Notes: generated by a model from the letters alone, not told the origin. Counted from the first letter of the stretch, positions 1 through 6,718 are shown. The stretch is DNA of 7,140 nt from UBA7359 sp964523895 (GCA_964523895.1 CAZGBJ010000052.1:1-7140); one strand, 5' to 3'. Numbers and translations are program-made.

Positions 1-53
1 CCGCGACCCCCGGCGTGACAGGCCGGTATTCTAACCAACTGAACTACCACTCC
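1..53 (-). tRNA. tRNA-Asp (anticodon GUC), 3' part cut off by window edge
   Basis: The minus strand from 53 down to 1 reads the acceptor 5' strand GGAGTGG, a D-arm with TTCAGTTGGTTAGAA, and an anticodon arm with loop CTGTCAC. The anticodon GTC lies at 19-17, and the variable region GGGGTCGCGG follows. This matches the bacterial tRNA-Asp pattern closely. The T-arm and the 3' acceptor strand are outside the window, so the acceptor stem cannot be checked. It lies 27 nt downstream of tRNA-Val with no promoter or terminator visible between, so the two are probably cut from one precursor. No intron or oddity is seen in the visible part. Confidence 0.95.
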
Positions 54-59
54 GGAGTG
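48..59. repeat. 12-bp perfect palindrome across the tRNA-Asp 5' end
   Basis: CACTCCGGAGTG is its own reverse complement and is centred exactly between the last leader base (54) and the first base of mature tRNA-Asp (53). The precursor therefore carries, directly before the RNase P cut, a copy of the complement of its own acceptor 5' strand. As RNA only about 4 bp could fold with a CCGG loop, so structural importance is uncertain. It may be chance. Confidence 0.6.
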
Positions 60-80
60 TGTTCTATGCTCTATATTCTT

Positions 81-156
81 TGGTGGGTGCTGAGGGGTTC
101 GAACCCCCGACATCCGCCGTGTAAAGGCGACGCTCTACCAACTGAGCTAAGCACCC
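81..156 (-). tRNA. tRNA-Val (anticodon UAC), CCA encoded
   Basis: The minus strand gives a full 76-nt cloverleaf. The acceptor stem is GGGTGCT with AGCACCC, the D-stem GCTC/GAGC, and the anticodon stem TCGCC/GGCGG with loop TTTACAC, placing anticodon TAC at 123-121. The T-arm is GGGGG-TTCGAAC-CCCTC with one G-T pair, followed by discriminator A and a genomically encoded CCA at 83-81. It should decode GUA, GUG and, with wobble modification, other valine codons. Its 5' end is only 11 nt after the hupB stop codon and no promoter is seen in the end of hupB, so it is probably released from the hupB transcript by RNase P. Confidence 0.97.
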
Positions 157-167
157 AAGAAGGCGCG

Positions 168-440
168 CTAGTTTATGGCATCCTTAAGCGCTTTTCCAGC
201 CTTAAAGCCTGGCACTTTTGAAGCCTTAATTTTAATTGCGTCACCGGTTCTTGGATTACGACCCATACGAGCAGCACGCTTACGAACTGAGAACGTACCA
301 AATCCAACTAGAGTAACTGTGTCTCCCTTTTTGAGAGCTTTGGTTATCGCTTCAATTGCAGCATCTAATGCTCTACCCGCACTAGCTTTTGAAAGGTCAG
401 CAGAATTTGCAACAGCTTCGATAAGTTCAGCTTTATTCAT
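168..440 (-). CDS. hupB: DNA-binding protein HU-beta
   Basis: This 90-residue protein is a nucleoid-associated histone-like protein that binds DNA as a dimer, bends it and stabilises flexed or nicked structures. The N-terminal helical dimerisation half (MNKAELIEAV...) is followed by the family signature around GFGTFSVRKRAAR (46-58). The beta-arm carries RNPRTG, with the intercalating proline at P63, and the C-terminal end AGKALKDAIN is almost identical to E. coli HupB. Length is exactly that of the family. The ATG at 440 has a Shine-Dalgarno-like AAGGGG at 456-451, 10 nt upstream. A strong promoter lies at 567-539, giving a leader of roughly 90 nt. It follows lon as in E. coli, but here it is followed by tRNA genes with no terminator between. 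It could in principle be called HU-alpha by sequence alone; the position next to lon favours HupB. Confidence 0.97.
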   Translation of the reverse strand: MNKAELIEAVANSADLSKASAGRALDAAIEAITKALKKGDTVTLVGFGTFSVRKRAARMGRNPRTGDAIKIKASKVPGFKAGKALKDAIN

Positions 441-538
441 GATTGTTATTCCCCTTTAATAAGTAAAATTCCCCAAGAACAGTTGACGTAATACTGGAGA
501 GGTTGTTTTATGTGGCCCGTTAATTAATTTGCGCTAGG

Positions 539-567
539 TTTATACCAAGTGCTGAAATAGGCGTCAA
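539..567 (-). promoter_or_regulatory. near-consensus sigma70 promoter for hupB (and tRNA-Val/Asp)
   Basis: On the minus strand TTGACG at 567-562 is followed by a spacer of exactly 17 nt and TATAAA at 544-539, five of six matches to each consensus hexamer. The -35 box begins 30 bp after the lon stop codon. The predicted start is near 533-530, giving an untranslated leader of about 90 nt before hupB. No separate promoter is visible for the tRNAs, so this one probably serves them as well. Confidence 0.8.
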
Positions 568-596
568 GCAATGGTTTCGTACAGACTTAAAAATAA

Positions 597-3005
597 TTAA
601 TGTGGTCTAATTAAATCGCTTTTATCCTTTCCCCTTACTTCTTCTGATTTGACTATATCAGATTTTGATTGGCTTTTGGCACTCAATTTTGGCATCTTTT
701 CCAAAGCCACTTCAAGCACTTCATCTATCCACCTAACCGGGCGAATATCAAGATTCTGTTTTATATTTTTTGGTATCTCGACTAATTCTCGATCATTTTC
801 GTAAGGTATTAATACTGTTTCAATTCCGCCTCTTAAAGCTGCCAGTAATTTTTCTTTCAAACCACCAATAGGCAGAATTTCTCCACGTAATGTAATTTCA
901 CCTGTCATAGCAACACTGGATTTTACTGGTATTTTACATAGCGCCGATACCAGTGCAGTACACATTCCAACACCGGCACTTGGCCCATCTTTAGGTGTTG
1001 CACCCTCAGGAACATGTATATGGAAGTCATGTTCTTTATAGAATTCATGCTCAATCCCGAGTACATCGCTGCGACTACGTACTACAGTCATTGCTGCCTC
1101 AATAGACTCTTGCATCACGTCACCTAATTTACCTGTGCGCGTAATTTTACCTTTACCGTCAACAATAGCGGTTTCGATGGTCAGTAATTCTCCACCTACT
1201 TCTGTCCAGGCAAGTCCGGTAACCTGACCAATCCGATTTTCTTCTTCCGCTTTACCATAACGAAATCGTTTAACGCCCAATAAAGATTCCAGCTTTTTCG
1301 GAGTGACTACTACTTTTTTATCTGCTGGCTTGAGCAGAATTTGTTTAACAATTTTTCTGCAAATGTTGGCAATTTCCCGGTCAAGATTTCGCACTCCTGC
1401 TTCACGTGTGTAATAACGAATAATATCCCGAATCACGCTTTCACGAATGGCAACTTCGTTTTCTTCTAATCCATTTCGTTCAAACTGTTTAGGTACAAGA
1501 TAGCGCTGGGCAATATTTACTTTTTCATCTTCGGTATAGCCAGATAAGCGAATCACTTCCATTCGATCTAACAATGGCCCCGGAATATTTAAACTGTTCG
1601 CTGTTGTTACAAACATCACTTCCGACAAATCATAATCAACCTCAAGATAATGATCGTTAAAGGTATTATTTTGTTCGGGATCCAGTACCTCCAATAATGC
1701 AGAAGCAGGATCTCCGCGAAAATCCATTGCCATTTTGTCTATTTCGTCCAGTAAAAACAGTGGATTTTTCTTACCCACTTTCGACATGCCCTGAACAATT
1801 TTTCCTGGCATAGAACCAATATAAGTTCGACGATGGCCACGTATTTCTGCTTCATCGCGTACACCACCAAGCGACATACGCACAAATTTACGACTAGTTG
1901 CTCTTGCTATTGAACGGCCCAATGAGGTTTTACCCACACCTGGAGGTCCCACCAAACACAAAATAGGCCCTTTCATTTTTTTAACGCGCTGTTGTACTGC
2001 CAAATATTCAAGAATACGTTCTTTTACTTTTTCCAGACCATAATGATCTTCTTCAAGAATTTCTTCTGCTCTTAAAATATCTTTTGACACTTTACTGCGT
2101 TTTTTCCAGGGTACACCAACAAGCCAATCTACATAGTTACGCACAACCGTTGCCTCAGCAGACATAGGCGACATCATTTTAAGTTTATTTAATTCTGACT
2201 CTGCTTTTTCTTTCGCTTCTTTATGCATGCCCGCTTTTTCAATTTTCCCGGCAAGTTCGTCAATCTCATTAGGGACATCTTCCATTTCTCCCAATTCTTT
2301 CTGAATTGCTTTCATCTGTTCATTCAAATAATACTCACGCTGACTTTTTTCCATTTGAGACTTAACTCGGCCACGAATCCGTTTTTCGACCTGTAATAAA
2401 TCAATTTCTGATTCCATTAGATGAATCAGATGCTCAAGCCGATCTTTAATATCAATAATTTCGAGAACGTGTTGTTTCTCTTCAATTTTTATCGACATAT
2501 GAGCCGCAATAGTGTCAGCAAGACGACTGGCATCATCAATACTGGCCAACGAAGAAATGATCTCTGGCGGCACTTTCTTATTTAACTTCACATATTGTTC
2601 AAATTGATTCATTGCCGAACGTGCGTGAACGTCCATTTCCTGTTCATCAATGGCACTTGCTTCAAACAGCTCAACATCGGCAACAAACATTCCATCAATT
2701 TCTTTATAGTCTTTTATACTTGCCCTGGCCGTACCTTCAACAAGCACTTTAATGGTGCCATCAGGTAATTTTAATAACTGCAGAATATTTGCCATTGTGC
2801 CTATGTCATAAGTTTCATTCTGGCCTGGGTCATCTTCTGCAGCACTTTTTTGAGCGACAAGTAAAATTTGCTTACTACCTTCCATTGCCTTGTCCAGAGC
2901 CTTAATTGACTTTTCACGACCGACAAACAAGGGAATAACCATATGCGGATAAACCACAACATCGCGTAGAGGTAATACTGGAAGTGCTTCAGTTTCTTGT
3001 GTCAT
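597..3005 (-). CDS. lon: ATP-dependent protease Lon (LonA, AAA+ serine protease)
   Basis: This cytoplasmic homohexameric protease unfolds and degrades damaged proteins and short-lived regulators. The 802-residue product starts with the LonA substrate-binding domain (LPVLPLRDVVVYPHMVIPLF, 8-27), followed by a coiled helical region to about 300. The AAA+ module has Walker A GPPGVGKT (353-360) and Walker B LFLLDEID (416-423), with an arginine-rich sensor region after it. The protease domain shows the catalytic serine S676 in PKDGPSAG and the catalytic lysine K719 in GGLKEK, 43 residues apart exactly as in E. coli S679/K722. It is 18 residues longer than E. coli Lon (784), because of a charged C-terminal tail after about residue 772. 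The ATG has AAAGG at 3015-3011, 5 nt upstream. It follows clpX after 146 bp and has its own heat-shock-type promoter. No damage or missing key residue is seen. Confidence 0.98.
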   Translation of the reverse strand: MTQETEALPVLPLRDVVVYPHMVIPLFVGREKSIKALDKAMEGSKQILLVAQKSAAEDDPGQNETYDIGTMANILQLLKLPDGTIKVLVEGTARASIKDYKEIDGMFVADVELFEASAIDEQEMDVHARSAMNQFEQYVKLNKKVPPEIISSLASIDDASRLADTIAAHMSIKIEEKQHVLEIIDIKDRLEHLIHLMESEIDLLQVEKRIRGRVKSQMEKSQREYYLNEQMKAIQKELGEMEDVPNEIDELAGKIEKAGMHKEAKEKAESELNKLKMMSPMSAEATVVRNYVDWLVGVPWKKRSKVSKDILRAEEILEEDHYGLEKVKERILEYLAVQQRVKKMKGPILCLVGPPGVGKTSLGRSIARATSRKFVRMSLGGVRDEAEIRGHRRTYIGSMPGKIVQGMSKVGKKNPLFLLDEIDKMAMDFRGDPASALLEVLDPEQNNTFNDHYLEVDYDLSEVMFVTTANSLNIPGPLLDRMEVIRLSGYTEDEKVNIAQRYLVPKQFERNGLEENEVAIRESVIRDIIRYYTREAGVRNLDREIANICRKIVKQILLKPADKKVVVTPKKLESLLGVKRFRYGKAEEENRIGQVTGLAWTEVGGELLTIETAIVDGKGKITRTGKLGDVMQESIEAAMTVVRSRSDVLGIEHEFYKEHDFHIHVPEGATPKDGPSAGVGMCTALVSALCKIPVKSSVAMTGEITLRGEILPIGGLKEKLLAALRGGIETVLIPYENDRELVEIPKNIKQNLDIRPVRWIDEVLEVALEKMPKLSAKSQSKSDIVKSEEVRGKDKSDLIRPH

Positions 3006-3026
3006 AAAAACCTTTATTAAATAGTT

Positions 3027-3043
3027 TTAATTCTAAGAATTAA
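3027..3043. repeat. perfect 7-bp inverted repeat in the lon leader
   Basis: TTAATTC-TAA-GAATTAA is a perfect inverted repeat with a 3-nt centre. It sits between the predicted heat-shock promoter and the lon ribosome-binding site, ending 11 bp before AAAGG. As DNA it could be an operator; as RNA it would be a weak AU-rich hairpin in the leader. Neither role is shown by the sequence. Confidence 0.5.
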
Positions 3044-3059
3044 GTATATCGTCTTCTTG

Positions 3060-3088
3060 ATATTGTGACTTATTTATCCCTTTTCAAG
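3060..3088 (-). promoter_or_regulatory. candidate sigma32 (heat-shock) promoter for lon
   Basis: On the minus strand CTTGAAA at 3088-3082 matches the sigma32 -35 consensus exactly. After 14 nt comes CACAATAT at 3067-3060, six of eight matches to CCCCATNT-type -10 boxes (taking N as A). The spacing is within the usual range. E. coli lon is a well-known sigma32 gene, which supports the call. The predicted start near 3053 would give a leader of about 48 nt. No comparably good sigma70 promoter is seen in this gap; a TATACT further down lacks a -35. Confidence 0.6.
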
Positions 3089-3097
3089 AGAACATGT

Positions 3098-3119
3098 GTT
3101 GCAAGCACGGTGATGCAAC
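3098..3119. repeat. inverted repeat in the clpX-lon gap (6-bp stem, 10-nt loop)
   Basis: On the minus strand GTTGCA and TGCAAC flank a 10-nt loop, about 32 nt after the clpX stop and 9 bp upstream of the lon -35 box. There is no run of T after it, so it is not an intrinsic terminator. It may be a stabilising hairpin at the end of a clpPX transcript or a protein-binding site near the lon promoter; it could also be chance. Confidence 0.4.
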
Positions 3120-3151
3120 GGATAAGGGCGAGGAAACGAAATAGAAGAATC

Positions 3152-4432
3152 TTATTCAGATACTGCCTTTGACATATCTGAGCCTTCATAGATCATTAAC
3201 GGATCAGTTTCACCGTTTATCACGCCTTCATCTACAACTACTTTGCTAATATCATCCATTGAAGGTAAATCGTACATCGTATTTAACAAGACATTTTCCA
3301 TTATCGAACGTAGGCCACGAGCACCCGTTTTTCGTTCCATTGATTTCTTGGCAACCGCACGCAATGCATCATCGCGAAATTCTAAGTCGCAACCTTCCAT
3401 ATCAAATAATCTAATATATTGCTTGGTAATTGCATTTTTTGGTTCAAGTAATATTTGTACCAACTGACCTTCATCGAGCTCAGACAAGGTTGCAGCAACA
3501 GGTAAACGTCCAACAAATTCTGGAATCAATCCATATTTAATCAAATCTTCAGGTTCTACATTATGTATAACCTCACTATTACTCTTTCTATCATCCTTGC
3601 TCTTTACTTCAGCAGAAAAACCGATACCGCCTTTCTCTGAGCGTTCTCGAATAATGCGATCTAATCCAGAAAATGCACCACCACAAATAAACAGAATATT
3701 TGCTGTGTTCACCTGTAAAAATTCCTGCTGAGGATGCTTACGTCCACCTTGGGGTGGAACAGAAGCGACCGTTCCTTCAATCAGCTTTAACAAGGCTTGT
3801 TGTACGCCTTCACCAGAAACATCACGTGTAATTGAAGGGTTATCCGACTTGCGTGAAATCTTGTCTATTTCATCGATGTACACGATACCCGTTTGTGCTT
3901 TATCAACATCGTAATCACATTTTTGCAATAGTTTTTGAATAATATTTTCAACGTCCTCACCGACATAACCCGCTTCTGTTAAGGTTGTTGCATCAGCTAT
4001 CGTAAAAGGCACATCGAGTAAGCGCGCCATCGTTTCAGCCAGAAGCGTTTTACCACTACCGGTTGGTCCAATCAGAAGTACATTACTTTTAGATAATTCA
4101 ACATCAGATTTCTTGATGCCTTGTTCCAGACGTTTGTAATGATTATATACAGCAACAGAGAGAATTTTCTTGGCCTTGTCCTGACCAATAACGTATTCAT
4201 TTAGAATTTCGTTAATTTCATGTGGTGTGGGAAGCGCTGTTCCAGCACCAGTAACTGATTTCTCCTGAATCTCTTCACGAATGATGTCGTTACATAACTC
4301 GACACACTCGTCACATATAAAAACAGAAGGGCCTGCAATCAGTTTCCTGACTTCATGTTGGCTCTTACCACAAAAAGAACAATATAGTAGACGATCACCA
4401 TCGCCATTTTTACCCTCTTTTCTATCAGCCAT
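3152..4432 (-). CDS. clpX: ATP-dependent Clp protease ATP-binding subunit ClpX
   Basis: ClpX is the hexameric AAA+ unfoldase that recognises tagged or specific substrates, unfolds them and feeds them into ClpP. The 426 residues begin with the N-terminal zinc-binding domain (C18, C21, C40, C43). The AAA+ large domain has Walker A GPTGSGKT (122-129), the pore-1 loop GYVG (155-158), Walker B VYIDEID (184-190) and the RKH pore loop (231-233). The IGF loop (270-272) docks onto ClpP, and the sensor-2 motif GARGLR lies around 370-375. All key residues are present and the length is close to the E. coli protein (424). The ATG has a strong AGGAG at 4443-4439, 6 nt upstream. It lies 37 bp after clpP, so the two subunits are very likely co-expressed. 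Confidence 0.98.
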   Translation of the reverse strand: MADRKEGKNGDGDRLLYCSFCGKSQHEVRKLIAGPSVFICDECVELCNDIIREEIQEKSVTGAGTALPTPHEINEILNEYVIGQDKAKKILSVAVYNHYKRLEQGIKKSDVELSKSNVLLIGPTGSGKTLLAETMARLLDVPFTIADATTLTEAGYVGEDVENIIQKLLQKCDYDVDKAQTGIVYIDEIDKISRKSDNPSITRDVSGEGVQQALLKLIEGTVASVPPQGGRKHPQQEFLQVNTANILFICGGAFSGLDRIIRERSEKGGIGFSAEVKSKDDRKSNSEVIHNVEPEDLIKYGLIPEFVGRLPVAATLSELDEGQLVQILLEPKNAITKQYIRLFDMEGCDLEFRDDALRAVAKKSMERKTGARGLRSIMENVLLNTMYDLPSMDDISKVVVDEGVINGETDPLMIYEGSDMSKAVSE

Positions 4433-4469
4433 TAGTTACTCCTGACATTATTTATACACTCAAATATAT

Positions 4470-5141
4470 TTATTCTGATTCTTCTACTGCTGCTTCTACT
4501 GCGTCTTTTTGCTCATCTTCAGGCAAATTAATCCTTTCATTTAAAACAGTATCAATTAAACCATAATCTTTCGCGTCATCTGCACTCATAAAATTATCAC
4601 GCTCGGTATCTTTCTGAATTGTTTCCATCGATTGTCCAGTATGGCTTGCCATAATATTATTCAAACGTTCGCGAGCAAGTAAGATTTCTTTTGCATGGAT
4701 ATCAATATCAGATGCCTGTCCCTGAAAACCACCTAATGGCTGATGGATCATAACGCGAGAATGAGGGAGACAATAACGTTTTCCTTTTTCACCTCCTGCC
4801 AATAATAAAGCGCCCATACTGGCAGCTTGTCCAACACACATGGTGCTGACATTGGGTTTTACAAACTGCATGGTATCGTAAATGCCTAAACCCGCAGTCA
4901 CTGAACCACCAGGAGAGTTGATATAAAGATGAATGTCTTTATCGGGATTTTCTGATTCAAGATAGAGTAGTTGAGCAACGATTAAATTTGCAACGTTGTC
5001 TTCGACAGCTCCCACCAGAAAGATGATACGTTCTTTAAGAAGTCGGGAATAGATATCATAGGATCTTTCACCCCGTGATGTCTGTTCAACGACCATTGGC
5101 ACCAAATTTAATGCCTGAGTTTCAATGTTATTCATAGTCAT
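4470..5141 (-). CDS. clpP: ATP-dependent Clp protease proteolytic subunit ClpP
   Basis: ClpP is the serine peptidase that assembles into a two-ring tetradecamer and degrades proteins delivered by ClpX or ClpA. The Ser-His-Asp triad is visible as S108 in GQAASMGA, H133 in MIHQPLGG and D182 in DTERDNF, with the same spacings as E. coli. The mature N-terminus should begin near NLVPMVVEQ (12-20), leaving a short self-cleaved propeptide. At 223 residues it exceeds E. coli ClpP (207) because of an acidic tail after about residue 203 (LPEDEQKDAVEAAVEESE). Start choice: the first ATG (5141) lacks a Shine-Dalgarno, whereas the second (5135, residue 3) has GGA 5 nt upstream, so translation may begin there. 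The change affects only the propeptide. It follows tig by 27 bp, suggesting a shared transcript. Confidence 0.97.
   Translation of the reverse strand: MTMNNIETQALNLVPMVVEQTSRGERSYDIYSRLLKERIIFLVGAVEDNVANLIVAQLLYLESENPDKDIHLYINSPGGSVTAGLGIYDTMQFVKPNVSTMCVGQAASMGALLLAGGEKGKRYCLPHSRVMIHQPLGGFQGQASDIDIHAKEILLARERLNNIMASHTGQSMETIQKDTERDNFMSADDAKDYGLIDTVLNERINLPEDEQKDAVEAAVEESE
4481..4504. repeat. 12-bp tandem duplication in the clpP 3' end
   Basis: CTTCTACTGCTG (4481-4492) is followed directly by CTTCTACTGCGT (4493-4504), ten identical bases at a 12-bp period. In the clpP frame it encodes the repeated acidic block AVEA/AVEE. It looks like an in-frame slippage duplication that lengthened the acidic tail. 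Confidence 0.7.
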
Positions 5142-5168
5142 CCATATCGGACAATGCCTGCAATAACT

Positions 5169-6485
5169 TTAGACCGCAGTCTGCCCTTTATTCATTATTT
5201 CGTCAAACGTACATGCTTTGTCTGAGACGTCCGCATGCTCCAATATCCAGTCAATAACACCCTCTTCCAAAGCTAATGCTTCAACTTCAGCCAGATTTTT
5301 TTGATCTGAATAATACCAATTTACTACTGCATTAGGGTCTTCATAGCCCGCTGCTGCCTGTTCTATCATTTTCCGAACTTTCGCCGGATCCGCTTTTAAT
5401 TCATTTTGTTTGATAATTTCGCCAACAATCAATTGCAGGGAAACACGCTTTTCTGCCTGCTCGGTAAATACAGAATCATCTGCAGAGGCAATGGCACCGC
5501 CATCCAGTCCTTGTTGTTTAAGATTGTTCTCCAGTTCATGTTTAACACGATGTTGCTCATTGGCAACCAATGATTTTGGCAACTCAACCTCATTTGCTTG
5601 ACGAAGCGCTTCAAAAGCCGTGTCCTTCAACTGGCGACGCAATGTTAATTCCACCTCGCGTTCCATATTACGTCTGATTTCAGTGTGAAATGTTTCTTCT
5701 TTTCCGTCTTTCACACCAAATTGTTCCATAAAGCTTGCATTAATTTCCGGTAAAACGGTTTCGTTTACCAAATTAACTTTAACCTTGAATTCAGTTTCCT
5801 TTCCCTTTAATTCTTCCTTGCCATAGTCATCCGGAAACTTCAGATCTAGCGACACGTCCTCTCCTGCTGATTTACCCACCAGGCCATCTTCAAATCCTTC
5901 AATAAAACCTTTTGAACCTAATTCAAGATCATGATTTTCAGCTTTACCACCTTCAAAGGATTCACCATCAATAAAACCTTCAAAATTAATATTGACGATA
6001 TCGCCCTTTTTTGCGGCTCTTTCGACCGGTTTTAATTCTCGACGTTGTTGTCGCAACATCTCAATCATAGCGCTAACATCATCTTCAGATACGTCACATA
6101 CCGGTTTTTCCAGCTTTATCTCAGCCATCGGCTTGAGGCTAACGTCAGGGTATATTTCAAAGATTGCGGTATAAGCCAGGTCTTTTCCCGCCTCATCATT
6201 TAATTCATCAATTCTAGGTTGACCAGCAGGATTGAGACTTTCCTGGCTAATCGCTTCATAAAGGCTAGATTGAACCAATTCACCCACTACCTCTTTTCGC
6301 ACCTGCTCACCATAGCGCCCCTGAATAATTTTCAATGGCACTTTACCGGGACGAAAACCCTGAATCTTCGTCGTTTTCGTCATATTTTGCAGACGATTGC
6401 TCACCTCAGAGCTGATCTTATCTTCTGGCAGCTCTACGTGAACTTTGCGTTCAAGCCCGCTGATATTTTCTACTGATACTTGCAT
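5169..6485 (-). CDS. tig: trigger factor (ribosome-associated chaperone and peptidyl-prolyl isomerase)
   Basis: Trigger factor binds ribosomal protein L23 at the exit tunnel, shields nascent chains and isomerises proline bonds. I start it at the ATG at 6485 (438 residues) because MQVSVE matches the conserved family N-terminus; the frame stays open upstream to a TTG at 6503, adding six residues, which is less likely. The N-terminal ribosome-binding domain has the signature GFRPGKVP (43-50). An FKBP-like isomerase domain spans roughly 148-240, with GDIVNINFEG and GFIEGFEDGLVG. The rest is the helical C-terminal chaperone domain with KADPAKVRK and EDPNAVV, like E. coli. Length is close to E. coli's 432. 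AGAAGG touches the ATG with no spacing, and GAGG lies 12 nt upstream, so the ribosome-binding layout is unusual. clpP follows after 27 bp. No clear promoter is visible in the 85-bp gap to tRNA-Leu. Confidence 0.97.
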   Translation of the reverse strand: MQVSVENISGLERKVHVELPEDKISSEVSNRLQNMTKTTKIQGFRPGKVPLKIIQGRYGEQVRKEVVGELVQSSLYEAISQESLNPAGQPRIDELNDEAGKDLAYTAIFEIYPDVSLKPMAEIKLEKPVCDVSEDDVSAMIEMLRQQRRELKPVERAAKKGDIVNINFEGFIDGESFEGGKAENHDLELGSKGFIEGFEDGLVGKSAGEDVSLDLKFPDDYGKEELKGKETEFKVKVNLVNETVLPEINASFMEQFGVKDGKEETFHTEIRRNMEREVELTLRRQLKDTAFEALRQANEVELPKSLVANEQHRVKHELENNLKQQGLDGGAIASADDSVFTEQAEKRVSLQLIVGEIIKQNELKADPAKVRKMIEQAAAGYEDPNAVVNWYYSDQKNLAEVEALALEEGVIDWILEHADVSDKACTFDEIMNKGQTAV

Positions 6486-6501
6486 CCTTCTAATTAACCT
6501 C
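6486..6501 (-). promoter_or_regulatory. unusual ribosome-binding region of tig
   Basis: Two purine-rich candidates precede the chosen ATG: AGAAGG at 6491-6486 ends directly at the start codon, and GAGG at 6501-6498 is 12 nt away. The usual spacing is 5 to 9 nt, so neither is ideal. The possible upstream TTG at 6503 overlaps GAGG and has no Shine-Dalgarno of its own, which argues against it. Confidence 0.5.
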
Positions 6502-6530
6502 AAATATTAAATAAAATCAATATATTAAAC

Positions 6531-6554
6531 GCTCTTTCTAAAATAAAAAAGAGC
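6531..6554. repeat. hairpin between tRNA-Leu and tig
   Basis: GCTCTTT at 6531-6537 and AAAGAGC at 6548-6554 form a perfect 7-bp inverted repeat with a 10-nt A/T loop. In the direction of transcription it begins 16 nt after the tRNA-Leu CCA end and is followed by GTTTAATA, not by a proper T-run. It could be a weak terminator or attenuator, or a structure guiding 3' trimming of the tRNA. The case for a true terminator is weak. Confidence 0.45.
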
Positions 6555-6570
6555 TATTTTGATATAGTAA

Positions 6571-6656
<86 letters not shown>

Positions 6657-6670
6657 TGATATTTGGCTCA

Positions 6671-6687
6671 AGAAACAAACTGTTTCT
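6671..6687. repeat. perfect 7-bp inverted repeat upstream of tRNA-Leu
   Basis: AGAAACA-AAC-TGTTTCT is a perfect inverted repeat with a 3-nt centre, starting 16 bp before the tRNA 5' end. Its place fits either an operator near the tRNA promoter or a hairpin in the precursor leader. Neither strand carries a T-run after it, so it is not a terminator. Confidence 0.5.
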
Positions 6688-6718
6688 ATGACTTTAAAAT
6701 AAGCACAAACCATTCCTG

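Noticed and set aside
196..212. Imperfect palindrome CCAGCCTTAAAGCCTGG near the hupB end
   Set aside because: It lies in the coding sequence for the conserved FKAGK region, has a C-C mismatch and no T-run; codon content explains it.
15..221. Plus-strand open frame of 68 codons across both tRNAs
   Set aside because: It runs antisense through tRNA-Asp and tRNA-Val and into the hupB end, so its composition is explained by RNA genes.
175..459. Plus-strand open frame of 94 codons opposite hupB
   Set aside because: It mirrors the hupB codons on the other strand, resembles no family and has no ribosome-binding site; hupB is unmistakable.
3040..3070. TATACT considered as a sigma70 -10 box for lon
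   Set aside because: The best -35 at 17-nt spacing (AAGTCA) matches only three of six bases; the sigma32 reading is better.
3098..3119. Hairpin after clpX considered as a Rho-independent terminator
   Set aside because: The stem is only 6 bp with a 10-nt loop and no T-run follows.
3243..3467. Plus-strand open frame of 74 codons inside clpX
   Set aside because: Shadow of the conserved ClpX C-terminal domain.
5410..6476. Several short plus-strand frames and one shifted minus-strand frame (5429-5614) inside tig
   Set aside because: The trigger factor frame is intact and conserved throughout; these have no start signals or recognisable features.
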